Assembly (NCBI GenBank): GCA_012026795.1
Contig: VEPM01000037.1
Location: 1-37,382 of the forward strand
DNA from: Candidatus Methanoperedens sp.
GTDB lineage: Archaea > Halobacteriota > Methanosarcinia > Methanosarcinales > Methanoperedenaceae
Length of the DNA stretch: 37,382 bases
Direction of reading: 5' to 3'
Positions 7,995 to 16,842 of this stretch are shown here, piece after piece (positions within the stretch are counted from its first letter, which is position 1; each line of letters starts with the position of its first letter). Made by a program: the position numbers and the translations under genes. Under the pieces are notes generated by a model, which had not been told where the DNA came from, did no database searches, and saw only the letters and a program-made list of their open reading frames with translations.

Positions 7995-10181
7995 ATGGGA
8001 GTTAAAGGGAGAGTTGGGAAAGCATCAGCTGCACGATTGAATGAAGAACAAATTGAAAAAGATACTATCAATGAAAAAATTAGCGACCTGGCATGTTGTA
8101 CTGAATCCGCTGCCGAAGAATTTCTTACTACCAACCAGGGTGCACGCATTAATGATAACCAGAACTCCCTGAAAGCCGGGGAAAGAGGCCCAACGCTTTT
8201 GGAAGATTTTTTCTTTCGTGAAAAAATTACTCATTTTGATCATGAACGCATCCCTGAACGGGTTGTGCACGCCCGCGGTGCAGGAGCACACGGTTACTTC
8301 CAGGTATACGAATCAATGGCTAAATATACGAAGGCAAAATTCCTGACCGATCCAGCGGAAAAAACTCCTGTATTTGTGCGTTTTTCAACAGTAGCCGGTT
8401 CCCGTGGCTCTACTGACCTGGCGAGGGATGTAAGAGGATTTGCAGTAAAATTTTATACAAAAGAGGGAAATTACGATTTAGTGGGTAATAATATGCCCGT
8501 CTTTTTTATCCAGGATGCAATTAAATTCCCTGATTTTGTTCATGCTGTCAAACCTGAACCTCACAATGAAATACCACAGGCGTCTTCTGCACATGACACT
8601 TTCTGGGACTTTATATCATTGGCGCCTGAATCGATGCATATGATCATGTGGTTAATGTCAGACCGTGCAATTCCACGCAGCTTTCGTATGATAGAAGGCT
8701 TCGGAGTACATACATTCCGCTTTATAAATGAAGATGGGGAATCGGTTTTCGTCAAATTCCACTGGAAACCCCTGCTGGGCGTTCATTCAGTAGTATGGGA
8801 GGAAGCTCAAATGATATCGGGTAAAGACCCGGACTTCCACCGCAGGGACCTGTGGGAAGCTATTGAAAAAGGTGCATTTCCCGAATGGGAGTTAGGCGTG
8901 CAGATAGTTCCTGAAGAAGATGAACATAAATATGAATTTGATTTGCTCGATCCCACTAAAATAATTCCCGAAGAATTAGTTCCTGTGCAACGTATCGGTA
9001 AATTGACTCTCAACCGGAATCCTGACAATTTCTTTGCTGAAACCGAACAGGTTGCCTTTCATCCCGGAAATGTTGTGCCAGGAATCGATTTCACCAATGA
9101 CCCGCTTTTGCAGGGACGGTTGTTCTCTTATATTGATACGCAGCTTTTACGCCTGGGAGGTCCGAACTTCCATGAAATTCCAATTAACCGCCCGATAGCC
9201 CCTGTACATAACAATCAACGTGATGGGCATATGAGGCAGACCATTAATCGCGGCAACACCAGTTATCAACCCAATACTATTGAAGATGGGTATCCCATAC
9301 AGGCAAAAGCTGCACAAGGCGGATTTACCAGTTATACCGAGCGGATTGAAGCAAATAAAGTTCGCGGCAGAAGCCGCAGTTTCTTTGACCATTTCAGCCA
9401 GGCAACGCTGTTCTATAATAGCCAGTCGGATGCAGAGAAAAAACATCTGACTGATGCTTTGAGTTTTGAATTGGGAAAAGTGGAGCGTGTTGAAATCCGC
9501 AAGCGTATGGTGGGATTACTCACCCAGGTTGATGAAACGCTGGCCTCAAACGTTGCAAATGCTCTTGGGCTTCCTGTACCAAGGCAACCTGAATACCCGA
9601 TGAACCACATAATTCCCGCAGACGGCGACCCGAAGGAATACCAACCTGTAAAGGTAAAGCAATCAATCAAAAAATCTGATGCATTGAGCATGGCTAACAC
9701 CATAAAAAATACAATCAAGACAAGACAAATAGCCATACTTGCAGCGGATGGTGTGGATGAAGCTTCAATCAGTCAAATGAAATCTGCGCTGGAAGCCGAA
9801 GGCGCACAAACAGCAATAATAGCTCCCAAACTTGGATACATAAAAAGCGCAACAGGGAAAGAAATAAAAGTTGACCAGAGTTTCTTAACAGCATCTTCAG
9901 TTCTATTCGATGCGGTATATGTGCCCGGTTCGGCATCCTTAAAAGAAAATGCCAGAGCGCTACAGTTTATTTATGAAGCTTATAAACATTATAAAGCCAT
10001 TGCTATGGATGATAAAGGTGTTGAGTTATTGAAGACATCATATCCTGGTAATAAAATGCCGGATACCTTGCAAGAAACTGATCTTGCAGCAAAGGGAATA
10101 ATCGTAAATATACATTCAAAAGGAGCAACATCAAAAGACTTTATTAAAGCTATAGCACAACATCGTTTCTGGAATAGATAG
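7995..10181 (+). CDS. katE: Large-subunit haem catalase (HPII/KatE type)
   Basis: 728 residues, close to the ~750 of clade-2 catalases. It disproportionates hydrogen peroxide to water and oxygen, normally as a tetramer in the cytoplasm. Visible active-site residues are the distal His92 in RVVHARGAGAHG, Asn165 in VGNNMPVFF and the proximal haem ligand Tyr379 in RLFSYIDTQ. Their spacings (73 and 287) match E. coli HPII. From about residue 560 there is a flavodoxin/class I glutaminase-like C-terminal domain (RQIAILAADGVDEAS), the feature that marks the large type. GGAGG lies just before the ATG. It is monocistronic, with its own promoter. Clade-2 catalase genes in anaerobic archaea are often horizontally acquired, and the adjacent transposase fits that, but transfer is not shown here. 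Confidence 0.96.
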   Translation: MGVKGRVGKASAARLNEEQIEKDTINEKISDLACCTESAAEEFLTTNQGARINDNQNSLKAGERGPTLLEDFFFREKITHFDHERIPERVVHARGAGAHGYFQVYESMAKYTKAKFLTDPAEKTPVFVRFSTVAGSRGSTDLARDVRGFAVKFYTKEGNYDLVGNNMPVFFIQDAIKFPDFVHAVKPEPHNEIPQASSAHDTFWDFISLAPESMHMIMWLMSDRAIPRSFRMIEGFGVHTFRFINEDGESVFVKFHWKPLLGVHSVVWEEAQMISGKDPDFHRRDLWEAIEKGAFPEWELGVQIVPEEDEHKYEFDLLDPTKIIPEELVPVQRIGKLTLNRNPDNFFAETEQVAFHPGNVVPGIDFTNDPLLQGRLFSYIDTQLLRLGGPNFHEIPINRPIAPVHNNQRDGHMRQTINRGNTSYQPNTIEDGYPIQAKAAQGGFTSYTERIEANKVRGRSRSFFDHFSQATLFYNSQSDAEKKHLTDALSFELGKVERVEIRKRMVGLLTQVDETLASNVANALGLPVPRQPEYPMNHIIPADGDPKEYQPVKVKQSIKKSDALSMANTIKNTIKTRQIAILAADGVDEASISQMKSALEAEGAQTAIIAPKLGYIKSATGKEIKVDQSFLTASSVLFDAVYVPGSASLKENARALQFIYEAYKHYKAIAMDDKGVELLKTSYPGNKMPDTLQETDLAAKGIIVNIHSKGATSKDFIKAIAQHRFWNR

Positions 10182-10204
10182 AAAAAATACTGTTCCGAAA
10201 TAGG

Positions 10205-10222
10205 GCTTATTTTTAGATAAGC
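10205..10222 (+). terminator. Possible catalase terminator
   Basis: GCTTAT (10205-10210) and ATAAGC (10217-10222) form a 6-base hairpin 23 bases after the catalase stop, followed by a short mixed stretch rather than a clean T-run. Weak. Confidence 0.3.
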
Positions 10223-10250
10223 ATACTCTTAATGCCCAAAATCAACCACT

Positions 10251-10301
10251 TCGCAAAGCATAGCAGCAAATCTTTATGCCCTTTGCGTTCTTTGCTGTGA
10301 G
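10251..10301. repeat. Interleaved GCAAAG/CTTTGC inverted repeats
   Basis: CGCAAAG (10252-10258) pairs with CTTTGCG (10281-10287), and CAGCAAA (10264-10270) pairs with TTTGCTG (10291-10297), so the two dyads interlock. On the minus strand the stretch reads as GCAAAGAAC, GCAAAGGGC, ATAAAG in succession, a roughly 10-base periodic pattern. It looks like a remnant of an intergenic repeat family. Confidence 0.4.
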
Positions 10302-10449
10302 CGTTCAATTAATTTTTGAATTCCTATCAGGTTATTTAACGCTGAATGACTATAGCAAATAATAAATCAAATCAAGGATATGGTATTGAAAAGTATTGAA
10401 AAAGTAACTTTGAACTCATATCAAACTTAATTAAAGGAGAGAGGACTTC

Positions 10450-11541
10450 ATGAATTCATCAATTCAAATAGGAAAATTAATGGGTATCCCCATTAAATTG
10501 CACATTTCATTTCTTCTGATACTTCCTGTGTTCGGATACATTTTTGCAAATAATCCACCCGGGTTCGGCTTTAGCGATATCGGACCGTTATGGTTCCGAT
10601 ATTTTCTCGGTTTATCAGTAGCGCTCTTGCTTTTCATATGCGTCCTATTACATGAACTGGGTCATTCATACGTTGCCAAAAAACACGGTTCCAGTATACA
10701 GGGAATTACACTTTTCCTTTTTGGCGGCGTTTCTTCACTTGAAGATATCCCCAGGAATCCAAAAATAGAGTTCAGGATGGCACTGGCAGGACCCGCTGTC
10801 AGCCTTTTGATCGGTTCAGTACTTATAATTTTTTTTGAAATCCTTAAAGTCAATATACCGCTGAGTAATCCATATCTGCGATTGATCGGGATGATAGGAT
10901 ATATTAACGTAGTTCTTTGCATTTTCAATCTACTTCCTGCATTTCCTATGGATGGGGGAAGGGTGTTAAGAGCAGTGCTTGCAGACAGGATGCCATATAT
11001 AAAAGCAACAAGCAGGGCTGCATATGTGGGCAAGATGTTTGCAATATTCATGGGCATTGTCGGATTTATAACTGTTCCCGGGGGGGTCTGGTTCATGCTC
11101 ATTGCATTTTTTATATACATCGGTGCATCGGAAGAGGAAAAATCCACACAGGTCAATGTTACACTTGAAGGTATGAAAATTAAGGATATAATGTCAGAGG
11201 ATGTAAAAACCGTTCCTTCAAGTATGACTGTGGAAGAACTCGTGGATTTCATGTTCAAGCATAAACATATGGGATATCCTGTTGTAGATGGGACCGAAAT
11301 AAAAGGTATAGTAACTTTCACAGATGTCCAGAGCATCCGGAAGGAAAAGAGAAAAATGATTAATGTTTCAAACATAATGACCAAAGAGATTATCAGCTTA
11401 AAAGATGATGATGAGGCAGTAAAAGCACTAAAAATCATGACCACAAATAATATAGGGCGGATAATTATAACACAGAATAATAAAATTATAGGTATTGTTT
11501 CAAGAACAGACCTCCTGAGGTCTGTACAATTACTGGAATGA
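10450..11541 (+). CDS. Site-2 protease (M50) with two C-terminal CBS domains
   Basis: 363 residues. This is an intramembrane zinc metalloprotease of the CBS-containing S2P group. HELGH at residues 68-72 gives the zinc histidines and Glu69. NLLPAFPMDGGR (160-171) gives the third ligand Asp168. About six membrane helices cover residues 18-225. Two CBS motifs follow: the first from about 241 (KIKDIMSEDVKTV), the second from about 304 (VSNIMTKEII) to the end. CBS pairs bind adenine nucleotides, so activity may respond to energy charge. AAAGGAGAGAGG stands before the ATG. The next gene begins one base after its stop, so the two are co-transcribed. Substrate unknown; membrane-bound regulators are typical for the family. 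Confidence 0.9.
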   Translation: MNSSIQIGKLMGIPIKLHISFLLILPVFGYIFANNPPGFGFSDIGPLWFRYFLGLSVALLLFICVLLHELGHSYVAKKHGSSIQGITLFLFGGVSSLEDIPRNPKIEFRMALAGPAVSLLIGSVLIIFFEILKVNIPLSNPYLRLIGMIGYINVVLCIFNLLPAFPMDGGRVLRAVLADRMPYIKATSRAAYVGKMFAIFMGIVGFITVPGGVWFMLIAFFIYIGASEEEKSTQVNVTLEGMKIKDIMSEDVKTVPSSMTVEELVDFMFKHKHMGYPVVDGTEIKGIVTFTDVQSIRKEKRKMINVSNIMTKEIISLKDDDEAVKALKIMTTNNIGRIIITQNNKIIGIVSRTDLLRSVQLLE

Positions 11542-11542
11542 C

Positions 11543-12811
11543 ATGAATAACGGTATTTATAAAGTAAGCTGTAATTTTAATATACAGAATCCTGTCTCAC
11601 CAGGGAGTAGTATAATTATTGTGGGGACAGCTCATGTTTCTGAAAAAAGCATTGCTGAGGTAAATGAAGTAATCGAACGTGAAAAGCCTGATATTGTAGC
11701 AGTTGAACTTGATAGGGCCAGGTTTCAGGCCATCAAGGGCGAAGAACAGGTAAAAGATGTCAATGTTAAAGACCTCCTCAGTGAAGGAAAATTGTATTAT
11801 TTCATGCTTCACTGGCTTCTTGCATATGTACAGAAAAAAATTGGCGCTGATACGGGGGTCAAGCCAGGCGCTGAAATGATGGCTGCAATCGAACAGGCTG
11901 AAAAGTCGGGGGCAAAAATCGCACTCATTGACAGGGACATCCAGCTTACACTAACACGTTTCTGGAACAAAATGTCCTTTTTTGAAAAATTGAAACTTTT
12001 TGGTTCCCTTGTCGGTGCTTCGTTTGGTTTCGGATCATCGCAACAAATAGATATGGAAACCGTTACAAATGAGGATGTCGTGACCCAGCTTGTTGGTGAA
12101 CTAAGAAAACTTGCTCCCAGTGCAGCGACCGTCCTGATTGATGAAAGGGATGCCTTTATGGCAAAGAATCTGGTTGACCTGTCCAATCAGGGAAAAGTAG
12201 TAGCAGTTGTTGGTGCGGGCCACAGGCAGGGAATACAGAAATATCTAAATGATCCTGAAACCATACCTTCCATCAGGGAACTCTCAACTATCCCGAAAAA
12301 AGGTTTTAACTGGCTAAAAGCCATAACTATTGCAATCATTTTGATGATCGTGGGTATGCTTGCTCTTTTAGTTTTCGGGGGATACCCCATTGAGAAGCTT
12401 CTTACTGCAATGTTCTACCTTTTTTTAGCCCAGGGAATACTTTCAGCAATTGGCGTCCTGGTTGCCAGGGGTCATCCATTATCTGCTTTGACCGCTCTTA
12501 GCCTGGCATGGTTCGGCTTCCTGCACCCTTTCCTGGCTATCGGCTGGCTGGCTGGTTTTGTAGAAGCGCATCTTCGCCCGCCCACGACACAGGATTTTAA
12601 GACAATAATGACATCTGATACCATGAGTGAATTAATGCACAACAGGTTATTCCGGATTATTTTTGTTGCAATTCTGGCTAATCTTGGAAGTATGGCCGGG
12701 ACTTTTGTGGCAATACCTTTTATGGTTCACTATCTTGGAATAACAAATCCGCTTGATATACTCAAGCTCGCATTTGAAGCAGGATTAAATAGTTTAAAAT
12801 CTTTGTTTTGA
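11543..12811 (+). CDS. TraB/PrgY-family membrane protein
   Basis: 422 residues. The N-terminal TraB domain has GTAHVS (28-33), AVELDRAR (53-60), ALIDRDI (127-133) and VVGAGHRQGI (222-231), the family's conserved pieces, which include the GxxH and Glu residues thought to form a metal-dependent, Tiki-like protease site. Four or five hydrophobic helices occupy about 258-418. The name comes from enterococcal PrgY/TraB, which blocks a peptide sex pheromone, but archaeal members have no established role. It follows the S2P gene with a 1-base gap, which suggests a joint role in membrane protein or peptide processing. That functional link is inference. Confidence 0.88.
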   Translation: MNNGIYKVSCNFNIQNPVSPGSSIIIVGTAHVSEKSIAEVNEVIEREKPDIVAVELDRARFQAIKGEEQVKDVNVKDLLSEGKLYYFMLHWLLAYVQKKIGADTGVKPGAEMMAAIEQAEKSGAKIALIDRDIQLTLTRFWNKMSFFEKLKLFGSLVGASFGFGSSQQIDMETVTNEDVVTQLVGELRKLAPSAATVLIDERDAFMAKNLVDLSNQGKVVAVVGAGHRQGIQKYLNDPETIPSIRELSTIPKKGFNWLKAITIAIILMIVGMLALLVFGGYPIEKLLTAMFYLFLAQGILSAIGVLVARGHPLSALTALSLAWFGFLHPFLAIGWLAGFVEAHLRPPTTQDFKTIMTSDTMSELMHNRLFRIIFVAILANLGSMAGTFVAIPFMVHYLGITNPLDILKLAFEAGLNSLKSLF

Positions 12812-12891
12812 CAATCATTACCCATAGAACAAAATAGAAAACATTAAGATCAGGAATTATTACAATAAAAGGAATGAATGGAGATTGAAAA

Positions 12892-13521
12892 ATGGGACTG
12901 AAAGAATGGCTTATTCCGCAGGATAAACACTTTTTTAATATGCTAGAAAACGAATCAAATAATGTTCTTGATGGTTCGAAGGCTTTTCTTGAAATGCTTA
13001 ATAATTATGAAAATATCAAGGAAAAACAGCAAATAATAAAGGATATAGAGCACCAGGGAGATGATTTTGTCCATGAGATCTTTGAGGAATTGAATAAAAC
13101 ATTCATAACTCCTATCGACCATGAGGATATATCGGCCCTTGCCTCGGCTTTTGATGATGTGCTTGATTATATCGACGGCACAGCAACCCGTCTTGTCCTT
13201 TACGAGATCAAAAGACCGGAAGAGAATATGATAAAATTAGCTGAAGTGCTCTTAAAACAGGCCACTGAATTAAACCTTGCAATTTGCGGGCTTCGAAACA
13301 TCAAAAACCCGAAAGATATAGAACAAAGATGCATTGAAGTTAACAGGCTTGAAAATGTCGCAGATGATATATATAAATCTTCGGTAGCCCTGCTTTTCAA
13401 GCAAAAAGACGCTATCGAGATAATGAAATTAAAAGAGATATATGAAAGGCTTGAGTTTGCGACTGATAAATGCGAGGATGCTGCGAACGTAATAAGCGAT
13501 ATAGTGGTAAAGAACAGTTAA
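12892..13521 (+). CDS. DUF47 PhoU-like phosphate transport regulator
   Basis: 209 residues, the usual length for the DUF47/TIGR00153 group. It should fold as two PhoU-like three-helix bundles. DHEDISALASAFDDVLDYID (residues about 82-101) contains the acidic ExxxD-type pattern that in PhoU relatives binds metal clusters. GGAG precedes the ATG. It sits 10 bases upstream of a PiT phosphate transporter, the classical arrangement in which the DUF47 protein regulates or gates that transporter. Family and pairing are well supported; the precise mechanism is not known. Confidence 0.92.
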   Translation: MGLKEWLIPQDKHFFNMLENESNNVLDGSKAFLEMLNNYENIKEKQQIIKDIEHQGDDFVHEIFEELNKTFITPIDHEDISALASAFDDVLDYIDGTATRLVLYEIKRPEENMIKLAEVLLKQATELNLAICGLRNIKNPKDIEQRCIEVNRLENVADDIYKSSVALLFKQKDAIEIMKLKEIYERLEFATDKCEDAANVISDIVVKNS

Positions 13522-13531
13522 AGGTGGTATT

Positions 13532-14548
13532 TTGCTATTTTTACAGGAATTCATAATCTTTACAATAGTGCTGGCTTTGTTCTTTGATTTCATCAATGGT
13601 TTTCACGACTCAGCTAACGCTATCTCTACAGTTGTTGCGACCAAGGTATTGTCACCTGTTAAGGCAGTTGGAATGGCTGCTGTGGGAAACCTCATAGGCC
13701 CCCTTTTCTTTTCAACAGCCATAGCAGCTACCATTGGAAAAGGTATAATAAATATTGAGATAGTGCAGGACAAGGAAATTCTCGTCTTCATGATTTTTTC
13801 AGCGCTGGTCGGGGCTGTAATATGGGACCTGATCACATGGTATTTCGGGCTTCCCACATCAAGCAGTCATGCGCTTGTCGGTGGTCTTGTGGGCGCGGGG
13901 CTGGTAGCAATAGGCAGCAGTTCCATAAATCCAGCCGGAGTTGAAAAAGTTGTTGCCTTCATGGTAATATCACCGATCATTGGACTGGTCGCAGCGTTCA
14001 TACTGACAATATTGGTCATCAAGGTGTTTTATCGTGTCTCGCCTTCCAGGATCAACATATATTTCAAGCGCCTTCAACTATTTTCAGCTTTTTTTTATTC
14101 TGTCACTCATGGTACGAATGATGCTCAAAAAACAATGGGAATTATCACTGTGCTACTTGTGGCTTATGGTTCACTTACAACATTCAATGTGCCTTTATGG
14201 GTAATACTTGCAGCCCATATATCCATTTCACTCGGTACTTTCCTCGGTGGATGGAGAATAGTTAAGACCATGGCACAAAAAATAACAAAACTGAGACCTT
14301 ATCAGGGTTTTTGTGCTGAGACATCAGGCGGCATTGTGCTTGCAAGCATGGCGGCATTGGGCATACCTGTCAGCACCACGCATGTGATATCATCTTCCAT
14401 TATGGGAGTAGGAGCAACGGACAAGCTTTCTGCAGTCAGATGGGGAATTGCACGAAAGATCGTGGGTGCATGGATATTGACAATTCCTGCAACAGCGATC
14501 ATCTCAGGAATGACTTTCTTGGCAATGAAAGCCATATTCCGGTTTTAA
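13532..14548 (+). CDS. pit: PiT-family inorganic phosphate transporter
   Basis: 338 residues with about ten membrane helices. It carries both family signatures: FDFINGFHDSANA near residues 18-30 and VTHGTNDAQKTMG near 191-203, an inverted repeat characteristic of phosphate/cation symporters. The translation start is TTG at 13532, with AAGGTGG about 4 bases upstream. An alternative internal ATG would remove part of the first helix, so TTG is preferred. It imports phosphate with a cation and pairs with the preceding DUF47 gene. Confidence 0.94.
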   Translation: MLFLQEFIIFTIVLALFFDFINGFHDSANAISTVVATKVLSPVKAVGMAAVGNLIGPLFFSTAIAATIGKGIINIEIVQDKEILVFMIFSALVGAVIWDLITWYFGLPTSSSHALVGGLVGAGLVAIGSSSINPAGVEKVVAFMVISPIIGLVAAFILTILVIKVFYRVSPSRINIYFKRLQLFSAFFYSVTHGTNDAQKTMGIITVLLVAYGSLTTFNVPLWVILAAHISISLGTFLGGWRIVKTMAQKITKLRPYQGFCAETSGGIVLASMAALGIPVSTTHVISSSIMGVGATDKLSAVRWGIARKIVGAWILTIPATAIISGMTFLAMKAIFRF

Positions 14549-14588
14549 GAAAAGTCTTATTACTTTTTAAAAAGATAAAAGGAATATA

Positions 14589-14885
14589 ATGTTAAAAGAT
14601 AAAACCAAGCTTGTTATCTGGCCTGTATATCTTGATGCCACAAAATCAAGGGGAGAAGGGCGGATTCTTTCAATGAAAGATTCTTTAAAATCACCTGTAT
14701 TAAGAGAGATCGAGAAAGCGGCTCTTGAATTGAATCTTGCTCCTGTTGTTGAATCTGATAAAGCCCACCCGCAATCATGGTGGGTTAAAAGCGGAAGGGT
14801 GCTTGTTGATAAGAAAGGACCAAAATCACTGATTACAAAACAGATAGCGCAACATATAAGCAAGGCACGGGGAAAGAATAAATGA
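14589..14885 (+). CDS. srp19: Signal recognition particle 19 kDa protein
   Basis: 98 residues, normal for archaeal SRP19. The N-terminal VIWPVYLDATKSRGEGR carries the conserved RNA-binding core, and KAHPQSWWVKSGRVLV is the second conserved block. It binds helices 6 and 8 of 7S RNA and promotes SRP54 assembly for membrane targeting. Its stop overlaps the next gene's start as ATGA, so the two are translationally coupled. The 7S RNA itself is not in the window. Confidence 0.95.
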   Translation: MLKDKTKLVIWPVYLDATKSRGEGRILSMKDSLKSPVLREIEKAALELNLAPVVESDKAHPQSWWVKSGRVLVDKKGPKSLITKQIAQHISKARGKNK

Positions 14886-15526
14886 TAGACCTCCATACAC
14901 ATTCATCTTTTAGCGATGGGGAGCTCATACCAAGTGAACTTGTTCGGCGCGCAGTTGTTCTTGGATATAAGGCAATAGCAATAACAGACCATGCTGATTA
15001 TACGAATATCGAGCATATCCTCTCCTGCGTAGGCAACGTGAAGAGCCTTGAAGACGATTATAACATAAGGATATTTTCAGGGGTTGAAATAACCCATGTC
15101 CCTCCTGCTAAAATGCCAGGGCTTGTCAAGATGGCAAGAAAACTGGGCGCCGAGATCATAGTTGTTCACGGTGAGACATCAGTTGAGCCGGTACCCCAGG
15201 GAACAAATCATGCCGCAGTATCGCTTGATATTGATATTCTAGCTCATCCGGGTTTTATTACTCCTGAAGACGCCAGGACCGCAAAGGAAAACGGAATATG
15301 TCTTGAGATCACATCAAGAAACGGCCACAACAGGACGAATGGTCATGTAGCAAGAATCGCGCAGGAAATCGGCGCAGATCTTATCGTGAATACGGATTCA
15401 CATTCGCCTTATGATCTGATAAATGATGAAACAGCATTCAAGATAGCAATGGGGGCTGGTCTTGATGAAAAAGGCGCAAAAAAAGCAACGGTCATGAATC
15501 CATCGGAATTGATCAAAAACCTTTAA
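14882..15526 (+). CDS. PHP-domain phosphoesterase (histidinol-phosphatase-like)
   Basis: 214 residues. DLHTHSSFSDG at 3-13 is PHP motif I, ITDHAD at about 38-43 is motif II, VVHGE near 98 and DILAHPG near 121 are further metal-binding pieces, and NTDSHSP near 174 completes the site. These residues bind a trinuclear metal centre in PHP phosphoesterases. Small archaeal members are annotated as histidinol-phosphatase-like or RNase P-associated proteins; the co-transcription with SRP19 does not decide this. The 4-base overlap with srp19 is clear. Substrate uncertain. Confidence 0.85.
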   Translation: MIDLHTHSSFSDGELIPSELVRRAVVLGYKAIAITDHADYTNIEHILSCVGNVKSLEDDYNIRIFSGVEITHVPPAKMPGLVKMARKLGAEIIVVHGETSVEPVPQGTNHAAVSLDIDILAHPGFITPEDARTAKENGICLEITSRNGHNRTNGHVARIAQEIGADLIVNTDSHSPYDLINDETAFKIAMGAGLDEKGAKKATVMNPSELIKNL

Positions 15527-15562
15527 TGTAAAATGCTCAAACATTCATCATATGTGAATATT

Positions 15563-16741
15563 TCAAATAAGACTTTTCAGGCATCTCGCCAGCCTTTTGA
15601 TGCCCTCTTCAATTTGCTCTTCATCAGAATTAGAAAAATTCAATCTCAATGTGTTATTCTTGCTACCATCATCGGTATAAAACGGATTACCAGGAACGAA
15701 TGCAACATTCTCTTTCACTGCAATCTCGAATAAGTCCAGTGATGACACACTCTCAGGGAGCGTTACCCATAAAAACATCCCGCCTTCGGGTTTTGTATGC
15801 TTAGCTTCCTCCGGGAAATACTCAGTCATCATGTCAATCATCAAATCCCGCCGTTTTCTGTAGGCTCCCCTTATTTTCATAATGTGCCCGTCTATATCAT
15901 TATCCTTCAGGTACTGATGAACAATTTTCTGTGAAAGGTAATTTGAATGCAAGTCGGCAGCCTGCTTTGCGACAATCAATTTCTCCATTATTTCTTTTCC
16001 GGCGCATATCCATCCAATTCTCAATCCCGGGGAGATTATTTTTGAAAATGATCCCAAAAGAATTGTATCATCCAGATATTTCCTGATGGGAGGCAAATCT
16101 TCCCCTGCAAATCTCAATTCAACATATGCATTATCCTCAACACAGACAACATCATGCTTTTTGAGAATCCTGGCAACATCTTTTCTTTTTTGACCGGAGT
16201 AGGTAATCCCGGATGGATTCTGGAAATTAGGAATCGTGTAAAACAGCTTTGCGTTGTCTTCGCCCAACGCTTTTTCTAATAAATCAATTTCTATTCCGTC
16301 ATCGAGAAGAGGAACAGATTGAAAATTTGGTTCGAAGATAGAAAATGCCTGAATGGCTCCCAGATATCCCGGTCTCTCGATAACAACCTTATCACTTTTG
16401 TTCAAAAAAACCTTTCCGATTAGATCAATACCTTGCTGCGAACCGTTAGTAATTAATATCTCGTCAGGGTCTATCTTTAATCCGCCCTTCCTGAGATATC
16501 TTTGTGCAATGAATTCTCTCAAAGGTAAATATCCTTCACTCGTACTATATTGAAGAACATTCCTGCCATCTTCAGCCAGGACCTTTATGGAGGCTCTTGA
16601 AATTTCTTCCACCGGGAAAAAACCTGGATTCGGAAGCCCGCCGGCAAATGAAATCACTTCCGGTTGCTGAGTAACTTTCAATATTTCCCTGATGAAAGAC
16701 TTACGGGTGGTCTTCATTCTGTCAGCAAATCTGTTGTCCAT
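15563..16741 (-). CDS. PLP-dependent aminotransferase, class I/II (LysN/MocR-like fold)
   Basis: 392 residues. The fold type I features are visible: FAGGLPNPGFFP (32-43), ITNGSQQGIDLIG (97-109), PNFQNPSGIT (171-180) for PLP and substrate contacts, and the Schiff-base lysine in GSFSKIISPGLRIGW, Lys234. The pattern matches the 2-aminoadipate/branched-chain aminotransferase group related to MocR regulators, but with no DNA-binding domain. AAAGGAT precedes the ATG. It converges with the PHP gene (36-base gap). The amino-acid substrate cannot be assigned from sequence alone. Confidence 0.9.
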   Translation of the reverse strand: MDNRFADRMKTTRKSFIREILKVTQQPEVISFAGGLPNPGFFPVEEISRASIKVLAEDGRNVLQYSTSEGYLPLREFIAQRYLRKGGLKIDPDEILITNGSQQGIDLIGKVFLNKSDKVVIERPGYLGAIQAFSIFEPNFQSVPLLDDGIEIDLLEKALGEDNAKLFYTIPNFQNPSGITYSGQKRKDVARILKKHDVVCVEDNAYVELRFAGEDLPPIRKYLDDTILLGSFSKIISPGLRIGWICAGKEIMEKLIVAKQAADLHSNYLSQKIVHQYLKDNDIDGHIMKIRGAYRKRRDLMIDMMTEYFPEEAKHTKPEGGMFLWVTLPESVSSLDLFEIAVKENVAFVPGNPFYTDDGSKNNTLRLNFSNSDEEQIEEGIKRLARCLKSLI

Positions 16742-16842
16742 ATAGAATCCTTTTAATCCTCAAATCGAGTTAAGTTTTTCTATTCTTGAGTATTAAGGAG
16801 CAAGATAATCCAGATGAAGGAGTTTGACCAGAAGGATGAATT

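Noticed and set aside
10662-11444. Minus-strand 260-codon open frame opposite the S2P gene
   Set aside because: The plus-strand product has HELGH, the Asp motif and CBS domains; the antisense frame has no recognisable feature.
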